A stretch of DNA of 64,000 nucleotides from Streptomyces sp. Y2F8-2 (GCF_014905555.1 NZ_BNGS01000011.1:62001-126000); one strand, 5' to 3'. Positions 16,136 through 24,920 are shown, numbered from the stretch's first letter. A program made the numbers and translations. The notes: generated by a model from the sequence alone, not told the origin.

Positions 16136-17324
16136 GGTTCGGCTGGGGGAGGTGCTTCTTAAGAGTCCGAGGAATGGGTACTCCCCCAAAGACGTCCCCG
16201 AGTGGACCGGGCTTCGGACGCTGGGTCTTGGATGTCTGACGCCGACGGGCTACCGTCCAGTGCAGCTCAAAAACGTCCCTGACAGCGAGCATGCCCGCAG
16301 GTTTCTTCTTGCGGACGGTGACCTGCTTATTAGCCGTGCCAATACACGTGACCTCGTAGGAATGGTCGGTCGGTACGCAAGCGATGGGGTGCCGTGCATC
16401 TACCCGGATCTGATGATGCGGCTTTTTCCGGACGAGCGCCGGTGCAGTGGCGCCTATCTGGAGATTGTTTTGCGTTCGAGCACCGTCCGCAGTGAAATTC
16501 ACGCCGGGGCGCGAGGAACCAGCGACAGCATGGTGAAGATCAGCGCCTCATTCGTGGAAGACATCGAGATTCCGTTGCCTACGTTGGAAGAGCAGCACCG
16601 CATCGTCGCCGCCCACGCCGCGTTCGAGCGGCGGATCGGGGTGCTGGAGCGGGCGCTGGCCAAGCTGCGGGTAGTTGAAGGAACCTCCGTAGCGAGTGCC
16701 CTCGGGACATCCCGCCGTGTGCCCTTGGGCGCCTGGCTGGCCGGTATCGAGTCGGGTAAAAGCCCACTCGCAGAAGACGCTCCGGCTGGAGAGGGCGAGT
16801 GGGGGGTTCTCAAGGTCAGCGCCGTCCAAGCAGGATGGTTCGATCGCACCGAGAACAAGGTGCTTCGTGACCCTCAGCTCGTCGATCAGCGATACGAGGT
16901 GCGGCCGGGCGACTTGCTCATGACGCGTGCGAACACCGAAGAACTCGTCGGTTTGGCCTGTGTGGCCAACGATCCTGGACCGCGACTTCTGCTCAGTGAC
17001 AAAACACTGCGGCTGGTCCCGGACAAGAGTGCGGCCGTCCCTGAGTTCATCGCCCTTGCGCTGGCCAGCTTGGGCGTCCGCAGGCAGATTCAGACTGCGG
17101 CTACAGGATCAAGCGCGAGCATGAAGAACATCAGTCAGGCTGCGATCCGCGAATTGCTAGTCCCTGATGTGCCGTTGGAAGGCCAGCGTCAGACCGTGGC
17201 GGGAGTTGCCGCCATTCAGCGACGTATCCGGGCCCATATTCGCCAGATCTCCAAGCTCCGGACCGTCCAGCAAGCCGTAGCGGAAGACCTGCTCGCTGGC
17301 CGGGGGCGAGCCGCTGCCGCCTGA
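16125..17324 (+). CDS. hsdS: Type I restriction-modification specificity subunit HsdS
   Basis: DNA sequence-recognition subunit that partners HsdM and HsdR. It is 399 residues long, in two parallel halves, each a target-recognition domain plus a conserved helix. Paired landmarks are LLISRANTRDLVG / LLMTRANTEELVG and GTSDSMVKIS / GSSASMKNIS, with LEEQHRIV and LEGQRQTV leading into the spacer helices. The ATG lies inside the end of hsdM with AAGGAG 7 bases upstream. Codon use is less GC-biased than in its neighbours (many ATT, CTT and AAA codons), consistent with horizontal acquisition or domain exchange. Confidence 0.92.
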   Translation: MRGEVRLGEVLLKSPRNGYSPKDVPEWTGLRTLGLGCLTPTGYRPVQLKNVPDSEHARRFLLADGDLLISRANTRDLVGMVGRYASDGVPCIYPDLMMRLFPDERRCSGAYLEIVLRSSTVRSEIHAGARGTSDSMVKISASFVEDIEIPLPTLEEQHRIVAAHAAFERRIGVLERALAKLRVVEGTSVASALGTSRRVPLGAWLAGIESGKSPLAEDAPAGEGEWGVLKVSAVQAGWFDRTENKVLRDPQLVDQRYEVRPGDLLMTRANTEELVGLACVANDPGPRLLLSDKTLRLVPDKSAAVPEFIALALASLGVRRQIQTAATGSSASMKNISQAAIRELLVPDVPLEGQRQTVAGVAAIQRRIRAHIRQISKLRTVQQAVAEDLLAGRGRAAAA

Positions 17325-17339
17325 CGATGCGTCGGAAGG

Positions 17340-17546
17340 TCACTCGGTCGGCGGGCCGAGTGGGCCTGCGGCGACACTGCGTACGAGTGCTGTGAACGCC
17401 TTCGGATTGAACGTCAGGATTGGGGAGGGGCGCTTGCTGTCGCGTATGGCTATGCCGTGTGGTATCACGGCGACCTCGACACAGTTGTTCCCGCCGTCTC
17501 CCGAATAGGACGACCTGCGCCACTCCGCCTCGGACAACACATGCAC
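17340..17546 (-). CDS. DUF397 protein
   Basis: A 68-residue DUF397 protein; the family core W-R-x-S-S-Y-S is visible as EWRRSSYSGDGGNNCVEVA, followed by AIRDSKRP. These proteins are encoded beside XRE/DUF5753 regulators in Streptomyces (WhiJ-type and Scr1/Scr2-type pairs) and modulate development or secondary metabolism in studied cases. The GTG start is 2 bases after the regulator stop, with AAGGAG inside the end of that gene, so the two are co-translated. It ends 15 bases from the end of hsdS, facing it. Confidence 0.88.
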   Translation of the reverse strand: MHVLSEAEWRRSSYSGDGGNNCVEVAVIPHGIAIRDSKRPSPILTFNPKAFTALVRSVAAGPLGPPTE

Positions 17547-17548
17547 CC

Positions 17549-18400
17549 TTACATCTCCTTGAGAATCAAGTGGATGAACTCCACGGACTGCTTCGCAGTC
17601 AACGCCACACGCTCGGCCAAGTCCAGTCGCAGGCGGAAGTTCTCAAGCTGGGTGGGGAGGTCGAAGAAGAGCGGGCCGGCGGGTGAGTCCATGTGGACGG
17701 TGTCCAAGTGAGGGTTCTCTGCCTCTGCGTACAGGATCGACTCGCCTGCCATGGGGAACCCGCCATTGGCGAACGGGATGGTCAGTAGCGTTACGTTGTC
17801 GCGTTCGCTCTCTTCGAGGAGGTGCCGTAGCTGGGCTCGTGCCACGTCCCTGCCGCCGAACTGCATGCGCAGAGCGGCTTCGTGGATGATGCCCAGGTAA
17901 GGCACAGGTGCGTCCCCGGAGATGACTCGCTGCCTGCCGAGCCGGTGAGCGACGCGGAGTTCCACCTCCAGACGGGGCAGTTTGGGAACGACCAGCTCGA
18001 ACATCGCTCGGGCGTGGTCCTCGGTCTGGAAAAGACCCGGCAGGTGGGATGTCTGCATGGTGCGCAGGCGAGTCGCGTAGTGCTCAAGCTCCGAGATGTC
18101 GAGCAGTCCGGGCGGGACCTTGCCCCGGTACTCGTCCCACCATCCTGTTTTTCGCCCTCCCGTCATCGAGGCGAGTGTGTCGATGAGCGCTTGGTCGTTG
18201 CACTCGTAGATGCTCGCCAGTCGGCGGAGCCGCTCCTCGCTGATGCCGTAACGGCCCGCCTCGATGTTGGAGATGTTCGTCCGATCAGTGCCCAACGCAG
18301 CGGCTGCGGCCGGAGCGGACATCCCGGCCGCCTCCCGCAATCGCCGTAGTTCCAAGCCGAATCGTCGCTGACGGATCGTCGGGACGTTTCCAGGTGCCAT
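17549..18400 (-). CDS. XRE helix-turn-helix regulator with DUF5753 (Scr1/WhiJ-type)
   Basis: A 283-residue regulator. The helix-turn-helix is at about residues 12-65 (ELRRLREAAGMSAPAAAAAL, GTDRTNISNIEAGRYGIS), followed by the DUF5753 domain that typifies Scr1/WhiJ proteins (LPGLFQTEDHARAMFE, YLGIIHEAALRMQFGG). The ATG at 18400 has GAGGAGG upstream; a GTG seven codons earlier is the alternative. It forms an operon with DUF397 and is divergent from an ATP-binding protein gene, the classic three-gene Streptomyces module. Here the module sits between hsdS and hsdR. Confidence 0.88.
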   Translation of the reverse strand: MAPGNVPTIRQRRFGLELRRLREAAGMSAPAAAAALGTDRTNISNIEAGRYGISEERLRRLASIYECNDQALIDTLASMTGGRKTGWWDEYRGKVPPGLLDISELEHYATRLRTMQTSHLPGLFQTEDHARAMFELVVPKLPRLEVELRVAHRLGRQRVISGDAPVPYLGIIHEAALRMQFGGRDVARAQLRHLLEESERDNVTLLTIPFANGGFPMAGESILYAEAENPHLDTVHMDSPAGPLFFDLPTQLENFRLRLDLAERVALTAKQSVEFIHLILKEM

Positions 18401-18466
18401 GCGTCCTCCTCGCTGGCGCACAGTGTGCCGGGCGCCTTGGGCTTCGCTCCACTCCCAATTGAGGAT

Positions 18467-18502
18467 TTAACTCGTATAGGTGTAAGTGCTGGCACGGGTT
18501 AA
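18467..18502. promoter_or_regulatory. Inverted repeat in the divergent XRE/HATPase promoter
   Basis: TTAACTCG (18467-18474) and CGGGTTAA (18495-18502) are inverted copies with one mismatch, 20 bases apart, enclosing a TATAGG box. The stretch is AT-richer than its surroundings. It probably binds the XRE protein; this is inferred from position. Confidence 0.4.
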
Positions 18503-18656
18503 ATGGCAACGCTACTTTGTGATGCGCGCCACCGCTCCCCGGCGCGGAAGTGCACCGCATCAGCCTCAGGCATGCGGCGGAGCCACCGGCCGTAGGCGGA
18601 ACACCTGTGGCGCAAGCCCACTTGACCATCACCACCGCGCACCTAGGAGGTGCCAC

Positions 18657-19196
18657 GTGAGCAACACGGAACAGAACCCGGACCCCTCCCTCCTCCTCCC
18701 GTGCCTCGACCCGCTCACCGGAGTCCCGCACCCTCCGCCCCTCGCCTTCACCGCGCCCTGGCACTACGAGTTGCACTTCCCCCGCGACCCGCGAGGCCCC
18801 GGTGTCGCCCGCGTCACCCTCCGGGCTGTCCTCGGCGCGCATGGGCTCGACGAACTGACCGGTCGGGCAGAACTGTTGGCCTGCGAGCTGGCCACCAACT
18901 CGGTACGGCACACCAAGGGGTCCGCATCCGTCCGACTCCAGTGGCTGCATCCCGTCCTGCGCGTCAGCGTGTGCGACAGCTGCCCGGACCTGCCCCTGGT
19001 CGCCGGAGCGCGCCCCGCGCCCGTGGGGCCGCACGCGGACGGTGGGCGCGGACTGCTGATCCTCGACGCGCTCGCGGACCGGTGGGGCGGCTGCGCGATG
19101 CATGAGGGCCCGTGGGGCGGCGAGGGCGGCAAGACGATCTGGTTCGAGTTGCGCCTCAACTCGCCGGAGCCCGAACCACCCGCGCTCGCCGCCTGA
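18657..19196 (+). CDS. HATPase_c ATP-binding protein (anti-sigma-factor-like)
   Basis: A 179-residue GHKL ATPase of the RsbW/SpoIIAB-like group that accompanies DUF397/XRE genes in Streptomyces. The N box is ELLACELATNSVRHTKGSA, the G1 box is VSVCDSCPDLPL (weak), and GGRGLLILDALADRWG provides the glycine-rich lid. Known relatives bind or phosphorylate partner proteins; no target is evident. The GTG start has AGGAGG 6 bases upstream. It reads in the same direction as hsdR, 114 bases before it, so read-through into hsdR is possible. Confidence 0.85.
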   Translation: MSNTEQNPDPSLLLPCLDPLTGVPHPPPLAFTAPWHYELHFPRDPRGPGVARVTLRAVLGAHGLDELTGRAELLACELATNSVRHTKGSASVRLQWLHPVLRVSVCDSCPDLPLVAGARPAPVGPHADGGRGLLILDALADRWGGCAMHEGPWGGEGGKTIWFELRLNSPEPEPPALAA

Positions 19197-19244
19197 GTCC
19201 CGGACGTCTGTTCGCTGCATGCCCCCACTGTCGGTCCCGGTCAC

Positions 19245-19277
19245 TAGACTCAGCTCCTACCCCTGTTCGCACAGGGG
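19245..19277 (+). promoter_or_regulatory. hsdR upstream region: -10-like box and hairpin
   Basis: A TAGACT box (19245-19250) is followed by a perfect hairpin, CCCCTGT-TCGC-ACAGGGG at 19260-19277, ending 33 bases before the hsdR start. The hairpin would lie in the 5' leader or act as an operator. No good -35 sequence is visible. Confidence 0.4.
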
Positions 19278-19310
19278 CGGGCCGAGTGACGAGGGGCGGG
19301 AGTTCCGGGG

Positions 19311-22300
19311 ATGGCGCAGCCGGAGTACGAGCTGGTCGAGAAACCTCTGATCGACCAGCTCGTCGCCATGGGGTGGACGCACTGTGAGGGGGCGCCGCCC
19401 GGCGCGCCGGCCGCCGGCCCCGCCGACTCGGGCCGTGCCTCCTTTCAGGAGGTGGTCTACGAGAAGCGGTTCTTCGATGCCGTCTCCCGTCTCAACCCCG
19501 GTCCGGACGGCGAACGCTGGCTTGGCAATGAGCAGTTGCGGTTCATCCTGGACCGACTCATGGGGCGTGGACAGGGACAGGACCCGCACGCCTCCCGTGG
19601 GGTCGCCGGGAATCTGCACGTGACCGCCATGCTCCGCGAGGGCGTCAACGCCCGTACACTCCCGGGCTGGCGGAAGGGGCAGCCCGAGCACGTACGCCTC
19701 GTCGACTGGGAGCAGCCCGCCCGCCGCAGCGACAGCGATCCGCGCGGAAACGACCTGCTGGCGGTCTCGCAGTTCCGCGTCGAGCGCGGAGGGCCGCCAA
19801 GGGCTACGCCGGACCTGGTTCTGTTCGTCAACGGCCTGCCCTGGGCCGTCATCGAGTGCAAGGCGCCCGTCCTGGCGAGCCCGGAGAGCCGGATCGCGCT
19901 GGACGCCGCCGTCGGCCAGGTCGTCGGGTACGCCGGTGCCGACCAAGCCGACGCCGTAACGGAGTTCACGCGGTTCGCCCAGGTCCTCGTGGCGACCGAC
20001 GGAACCCACGCCGAGATCGGCACCGTCACCGCCGAGCCGGCCGACTTCGCCGCCTGGCGCACCTGCTACCCGGCCCGTGAGCAGGACGTCCGTGCGGAAC
20101 TGGGCGCGTCCGAGGGGCGGAAGCTCACCGGGCAGGAGATTCTCGTCGCCGGTGTGCTGCGCCCGGCCCACCTGCTCAGTCTCGTACGGGACTTCACCAC
20201 GCAGGCCGGGCGCGGGCCCCGTACCGTCAAGGTCATCGGGCGCTACCAGCAGTTCCGCGCCGTGCACCGGATCGCCCGCATGCTGCGCGAGCGCCGGGAA
20301 GCCCATGCCGCCGGGAAGGAGACCCACCACCGCGGCGGCCTCACCTGGCACACCCAGGGCTCCGGCAAGAGCCTCACCATGGCGTTCCTCGTACGCCATC
20401 TGCGCAGCACGCCGGAGCTGTCGGGGCACAAGGTCGTCGTCGTCACCGACCGGCGCGACCTGGAGAAGCAGATCCGTCGCAGCCTTGCCGCCGCGAACGA
20501 GCGGATCTACCGGTCACGGAACGTTCGGCAGGCCCGCCGTTACCTGGCGGTGGACGTGCCCGACGTCGTCCTGGTCATGCTGCAGAAGGCGCGCCGCGAC
20601 GACACCGCCTTCGACGGGCGTGAGGAGTTCCTGGCCACCGAGCCCGGCGGCACCGACCATGTCCACAACCAAGTGGCCAACGGCGCGCACGACATCATCG
20701 TCCTGGTGGACGAGGCCCACCGGGGCCAGTACGCCTGGCAGCACGCCCGGCTGCGGGCCATGCTGCCGAACGCCGTGATGGTCGGCTTCACCGGCACCCC
20801 TCTCATCAGCCGGGTCCACAAGACCACCGAGGAGGTCTTCGGCCCGTTCCTCGACACCTACACGCTGCGTGACGCCGAGCGTGACCGCGCCGTCGTGCCC
20901 GTGCGGTACGCGGCCGAGAGCGTGTCGTTGGAGGTGCTGGACAAGGCCCGGTTGGACGCCGGGTTCGACGAGCGTATCCCCGCCGATCCGGACCGGCGCC
21001 GCCGGGCGCTGCGGAAGTTCGGGCGGCGCAAGGAGATCCTCCAGTCCCCGTCCGTCATCCGGGTCAAGGCCGAGCACATGATGTGGCACTGGGCCACCAC
21101 CGCGATGAGGGACGGTCTCAGCGCCCAGGTCGTCGCGGTCTCCCGGCGGGCCGCCGTCCTCTACCAGCAGGAGTTGACCGCCGCTCGGGACCGACTCGTC
21201 CGCCGGATCGACGCCCTCGGTGCCCTCCGGTACGACCCGGAGGCTGAGGAGCGGGAGACGGACCCCGAGCGACGGGAGCTGATCCGCCTCGCGAGCTACC
21301 GCGGCCTGCTCGCCCGCATCGAGATCGCGGCCGTTATCTCGGGGCGCCGGGGAGATGACCGCGCGTGGGAACCGTGGACGGACAAGCGGTGCCAGGACGA
21401 CCACATCGAGCGCTTCAAGCAGGGGGTGCCGGCACGGGATCCCGGTGTGAGGCAGCCCTGGAACACCGATGCACGGCGCTCCACGCACCGGCGTCGGGCG
21501 GTCACCAGTACCGGTGCCTGGAACGACACTCCCCGGCCCACTGCCGCGCCGACGGGTTCGGGCAGCGCGGGCGACGGCATGCCCATCGCCTTCATGGTGG
21601 TCAACTCCATGCTGCTCACCGGTTTCGACGCCCCGCCCGAACAGGTGTTGTACCTGGACCGGATGCTGACGGGCGCCGGGTTGCTCCAGGGCATCGCCCG
21701 TACGAACCGGCCTTACCCCGCCAAGGACTTCGGCCTGGTCGTGGACTACGTCGGCGTGGGTCCCGAACTCGCCCGCTCCATTGCCGAGTACGAGGCGGCG
21801 CACCTGCGGGCCGTTCTCGGTTACCAGGATCTCTCGCTCGACCATCTGGATCCGGAACACGTCGGCCCCCAGCCCACACGCGACCGCCTGTGGCTCCAGG
21901 CCGACGCGGCCGCCGACGCCCTCCTTGCCGACCGTCACCGAGGACTCACCGACTTTCTCGGGAGGCTCGGTCTCACCGATCCCGGTGACGAGCACGAGCG
22001 CGAGGACCTGCTGGCCCGGTTGGACGACGACCCGTTGCTGTGCGGGGAGTTCGACGAACGGGTCCGCGGCTTCCTCACCGCCCTCAACGCCGTACTGCCG
22101 CGTCTGGAGGCCTTGGCGTACGAGACGTTCGCGCATGAGGTGGGCGTGTTGCAGTACCTGGCGCGGGCCCGTCGGCTCGACGGTCGGGACGAGTTCAGCC
22201 CGCGGCGGTACGGGGCCAAGGTGCGTGACCTCATCGCCCGGCACATCATCGCCTCGGGGATCGAAGAGCGGGTGCCGCCCGTTCAGCTCACCGCCGACGA

Positions 22301-22880
22301 CTTCCTGGAGCGCGTCCGGGCAAACCGCGACCCCCGGGCCCGGGTGTCGTACCTGCGCAGCCGCCTGAGCACCCACATCACCGCGCGCCTGAACGCCGAC
22401 CGAGCCCGCTACGAGCGGTTCAGCGAGCGGCTCGAAGAGGTCATCCGCCGGATGGGGGAGGACTTCGAACAGGCGGCGGACGCGCTGGAGAACCTGGCCT
22501 GCGAGGTGAGGGACGCCGAAAGCGGGAACGCGACGGGGGCCGGCGGTCTCGACCCGTGGACCGAGCAGCCCATTCACGGACTGCTGGGGCGTGACTACCC
22601 GGAGGCCGATGGGCCCGTCCTGCCGAAGGCGCAGGAGCGGATCAAGGCCGCGCGGGACATCGCGGCCTGCCTCGCAGTCCAGGTGCAGTCCCCGAACTTC
22701 CCACGGCGTCCAGAGGCGCGCGAGAGGGTGCGCAAGCAGGTGCGCCTCTTCCTGGAGGACGAACTGCACGTCGACTGGGAGGTGACCGGCCCCCTGGCCA
22801 ACCTGCTGGTGGAACTGGCGGTCGAGCGCCACGAGGACTTTCTGCGCTATGGCCGGCGCAGCGAGGACAGGGCCTCGTAA
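19311..22880 (+). CDS. hsdR: Type I restriction endonuclease subunit HsdR
   Basis: Motor and nuclease subunit of the type I system: an SF2 translocase that cuts unmodified DNA at a distance. Near residues 166-184 is the PD-(D/E)xK core DLVLFVNGLPWAVIECK. Walker A is TQGSGKS near 347-353, the DEAH box is VDEAH near 467-471, and motif VI is in LLQGIARTNRPY. The C-terminal third is helical, as needed to dock on HsdM2S. The length of 1189 residues is slightly above typical. ATG start with GGGAG upstream. It is unusual in lying 2 kb from hsdMS, beyond an unrelated regulatory module. Confidence 0.94.
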   Translation: MAQPEYELVEKPLIDQLVAMGWTHCEGAPPGAPAAGPADSGRASFQEVVYEKRFFDAVSRLNPGPDGERWLGNEQLRFILDRLMGRGQGQDPHASRGVAGNLHVTAMLREGVNARTLPGWRKGQPEHVRLVDWEQPARRSDSDPRGNDLLAVSQFRVERGGPPRATPDLVLFVNGLPWAVIECKAPVLASPESRIALDAAVGQVVGYAGADQADAVTEFTRFAQVLVATDGTHAEIGTVTAEPADFAAWRTCYPAREQDVRAELGASEGRKLTGQEILVAGVLRPAHLLSLVRDFTTQAGRGPRTVKVIGRYQQFRAVHRIARMLRERREAHAAGKETHHRGGLTWHTQGSGKSLTMAFLVRHLRSTPELSGHKVVVVTDRRDLEKQIRRSLAAANERIYRSRNVRQARRYLAVDVPDVVLVMLQKARRDDTAFDGREEFLATEPGGTDHVHNQVANGAHDIIVLVDEAHRGQYAWQHARLRAMLPNAVMVGFTGTPLISRVHKTTEEVFGPFLDTYTLRDAERDRAVVPVRYAAESVSLEVLDKARLDAGFDERIPADPDRRRRALRKFGRRKEILQSPSVIRVKAEHMMWHWATTAMRDGLSAQVVAVSRRAAVLYQQELTAARDRLVRRIDALGALRYDPEAEERETDPERRELIRLASYRGLLARIEIAAVISGRRGDDRAWEPWTDKRCQDDHIERFKQGVPARDPGVRQPWNTDARRSTHRRRAVTSTGAWNDTPRPTAAPTGSGSAGDGMPIAFMVVNSMLLTGFDAPPEQVLYLDRMLTGAGLLQGIARTNRPYPAKDFGLVVDYVGVGPELARSIAEYEAAHLRAVLGYQDLSLDHLDPEHVGPQPTRDRLWLQADAAADALLADRHRGLTDFLGRLGLTDPGDEHEREDLLARLDDDPLLCGEFDERVRGFLTALNAVLPRLEALAYETFAHEVGVLQYLARARRLDGRDEFSPRRYGAKVRDLIARHIIASGIEERVPPVQLTADDFLERVRANRDPRARVSYLRSRLSTHITARLNADRARYERFSERLEEVIRRMGEDFEQAADALENLACEVRDAESGNATGAGGLDPWTEQPIHGLLGRDYPEADGPVLPKAQERIKAARDIAACLAVQVQSPNFPRRPEARERVRKQVRLFLEDELHVDWEVTGPLANLLVELAVERHEDFLRYGRRSEDRAS

Positions 22881-22930
22881 GACGCCCTCACGTGGACGGA
22901 GCTGTCAGCGACGAATGGTAGAAGTGGCGG

Positions 22931-23680
22931 GTGAGTCTTCCCGTCCAGCAGGCCATCGCCGCGCTGCCGCTCCCTGCCGCGTGGCGGTGGCGCGTCGATG
23001 TGCGGCCGCGGCGGACGACGCTCGGGATCGAGGTGACTCCGGACGGTCACGTCCTGTTCTCCGTACCGGCGGACGCCGACCCGGCGGATGTGGCCTCGGC
23101 CGTGCGCAGGAGGCTGCCCCGGCTGGCGGAGGAGATCAGACGGCGTGGTGAGCGGCCGCCCGAGCCGGTCAAGGAACTGATCAGCGGCAGCAGCTTCGCG
23201 TACCTGGGCCGCCGGTACCGGCTGCGGCTGGTGGCCCCGGCGGCCGGGCGAAAGGCGCGGCTCCATCGGGGCTGGCTCGAACTGCCCCGATGCGCGAGCG
23301 CTGACGAAGGCGCTCGCCGCATCGCTGCCTGGTACATCGAGAAAGGCTCAGCGTGGACGCGTGCCCGCCTGCCCTCTCTGCAATCCCGGGTAGGGGTGGT
23401 GGCCAAGGCGGTGGAGATTGCGGATCTGCCGGACCACTGGGGGGCCTGTGGTCCGGACGGTGTGATCACCCTGCACTGGGCCGTCATGCAGCTACCGTCG
23501 CTGTTGCTCGACTTTGTGATCACACACGAACTGTGCCATCTGAAGGTGCCAGGGCACGGTCCTGGCTTCCGGAGAGAGATGCGACTGGCGCTTCCTGACG
23601 CCGACCGGCGTGAGAGCTGGTTCGCCGTGGAGGAGCCGATGATGTGGCGTGGTCTGGTCCGCCCGTGTGCAAGTCGGTGA
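22931..23680 (+). CDS. YgjP-like (DUF45) zinc metallopeptidase
   Basis: A 249-residue protein of the YgjP/DUF45 group, related to M48 and SprT proteases. The metal site HELCHLKVPGHGPGF gives HEXXH plus a third His six residues later, preceded by the family signature WGACGPDGVITLHWA. It starts at a GTG 50 bases after hsdR and is probably co-transcribed with it. DUF45 proteins often neighbour type I restriction genes; their substrate is unknown, and proteolytic control of HsdR is one possibility. It is the last gene of the island. Confidence 0.87.
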   Translation: MSLPVQQAIAALPLPAAWRWRVDVRPRRTTLGIEVTPDGHVLFSVPADADPADVASAVRRRLPRLAEEIRRRGERPPEPVKELISGSSFAYLGRRYRLRLVAPAAGRKARLHRGWLELPRCASADEGARRIAAWYIEKGSAWTRARLPSLQSRVGVVAKAVEIADLPDHWGACGPDGVITLHWAVMQLPSLLLDFVITHELCHLKVPGHGPGFRREMRLALPDADRRESWFAVEEPMMWRGLVRPCASR

Positions 23681-23777
23681 TGGCTGATCAGAACCGCCAG
23701 CTCACCGGAAGTTTCTCGTCCACGCGCCCGAGATGTGTGATTGTGGAGCCGCCGCGGAGCGTCACCCCCTCCTAGGT

Positions 23778-24560
23778 TTACGCGGAAAAGAACTCCGCCA
23801 GCACCGGTGCCAGCACCTCGGGATCCACCATGTGGGTCTGGCCCTGCAGCGTGCGGTGTGTGCCTCGGGGCGCCGCCTCGGCGATCGCCTCGGCCGCCCT
23901 GCGCAGCCACGGAGGGCTCGCGTCGCCCGCGACGGCCAGGACGGGGACCGTGAGCGAGGCCAGCCGCTCCCGGGGCACCAGCCCGTCGCCCATCACGGCG
24001 TCGTCGTAGGCGAGCGTGTGTGCGATCGCCTCCATGTCCGCCCACATGGGGGACTGGCGGGCGGTCGCGATCACCGCCTCGGCCAGGCCGGTGAGCCTCA
24101 GGAACAGTTCCACCGCGTCCCCGCGCCGCCCGGCCGCGAGCGCCTCGGTCAGATTCCGGGTGTACTCCGCGCGCTCCTCGGCGCCGCCCTCCCCGTAGTC
24201 GGCGAACGGCGCCTCGTACACGGCGACGTGGCGAACGGGCAGCGCGCTCGCAGCCGCCCGCAGCACGAGCGCGCCGCCCGACGAGACGCCGTACAGCGAT
24301 GCCTCGCCGCCCGCGGCCTCGATGAGCGCCGCCAGGTCCTCGACCTCCCGGTCCACGGCGTACGGCGCGGTGTCTCCGCTCGCGCCGCGGCCCCGGCGGT
24401 CGTACACGATGACGCTGAAGCGGTCCGAGAGGCGCGCGGCCAGGGGCGCAACCGTGGCGCCCGTGGACATCGCGCCGCTCACGAGGACGACCGCCGGGCC
24501 CTTACCGGTGCGTTCGTAGGCGATGGGGGTGCCGTCGCGCGAGATGGTCTGCTTGTCCAT
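23778..24560 (-). CDS. Alpha/beta-hydrolase
   Basis: A 260-residue alpha/beta-hydrolase. The oxyanion region is VLVSGAM, the nucleophile elbow is GVSSGG, the acid is probably the Asp in AVAGDAS, and the base is the His in QGQTHMV. The reaction is unknown. The ATG at 24560 starts the conserved DGTPIAYERTG region. It probably marks the right flank of the defence island, since the peptidase gene converges on it. Confidence 0.85.
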   Translation of the reverse strand: MDKQTISRDGTPIAYERTGKGPAVVLVSGAMSTGATVAPLAARLSDRFSVIVYDRRGRGASGDTAPYAVDREVEDLAALIEAAGGEASLYGVSSGGALVLRAAASALPVRHVAVYEAPFADYGEGGAEERAEYTRNLTEALAAGRRGDAVELFLRLTGLAEAVIATARQSPMWADMEAIAHTLAYDDAVMGDGLVPRERLASLTVPVLAVAGDASPPWLRRAAEAIAEAAPRGTHRTLQGQTHMVDPEVLAPVLAEFFSA

Positions 24561-24596
24561 GACTGTGAGACTGCCGCAGACCACGCCGCCGATCGG

Positions 24597-24920
24597 TCAC
24601 GACACCTCTACTTCGTAGAAGCAGAGGTGGTCCTTGATCCGGGCGACGTCCGGCTTGGGGTCCGGATACGCCCAGACGAGGTCCGGCGCGTCCGGCAGGG
24701 ACCAGTACGACGCCGTCCCCTTGAAGGGGCAGACCGTGTGGGTGTCCGAGGGGGTCAGGAGGTCCGTCCGGACGTCCTCGACGGGGATGTAGTACCGCAC
24801 GGGACAGCCGGTCTCGCGCAGCACCAGGGCGCGGTCGCTGTCCGCCAGGACCTGTCCGCCGTGCACCACGCGCACGTGCCGGTCGCCCTGCTCGATGGTG
24901 ATCGTGTGTCCTTCGGCCAT
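24597..24920 (-). CDS. DUF427 protein
   Basis: A 107-residue DUF427 protein, a small beta-rich cytoplasmic fold of unknown function. Family hallmarks are LVLRETGCPVRYYIP, CPFKGTASYWSL and VWAYPDP. The start at 24920 is the first residue of the recognisable domain; a much longer frame upstream is an artefact. It is divergent from the LOG-like gene and lies 36 bases from the hydrolase gene start, reading toward it. Confidence 0.85.
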   Translation of the reverse strand: MAEGHTITIEQGDRHVRVVHGGQVLADSDRALVLRETGCPVRYYIPVEDVRTDLLTPSDTHTVCPFKGTASYWSLPDAPDLVWAYPDPKPDVARIKDHLCFYEVEVS

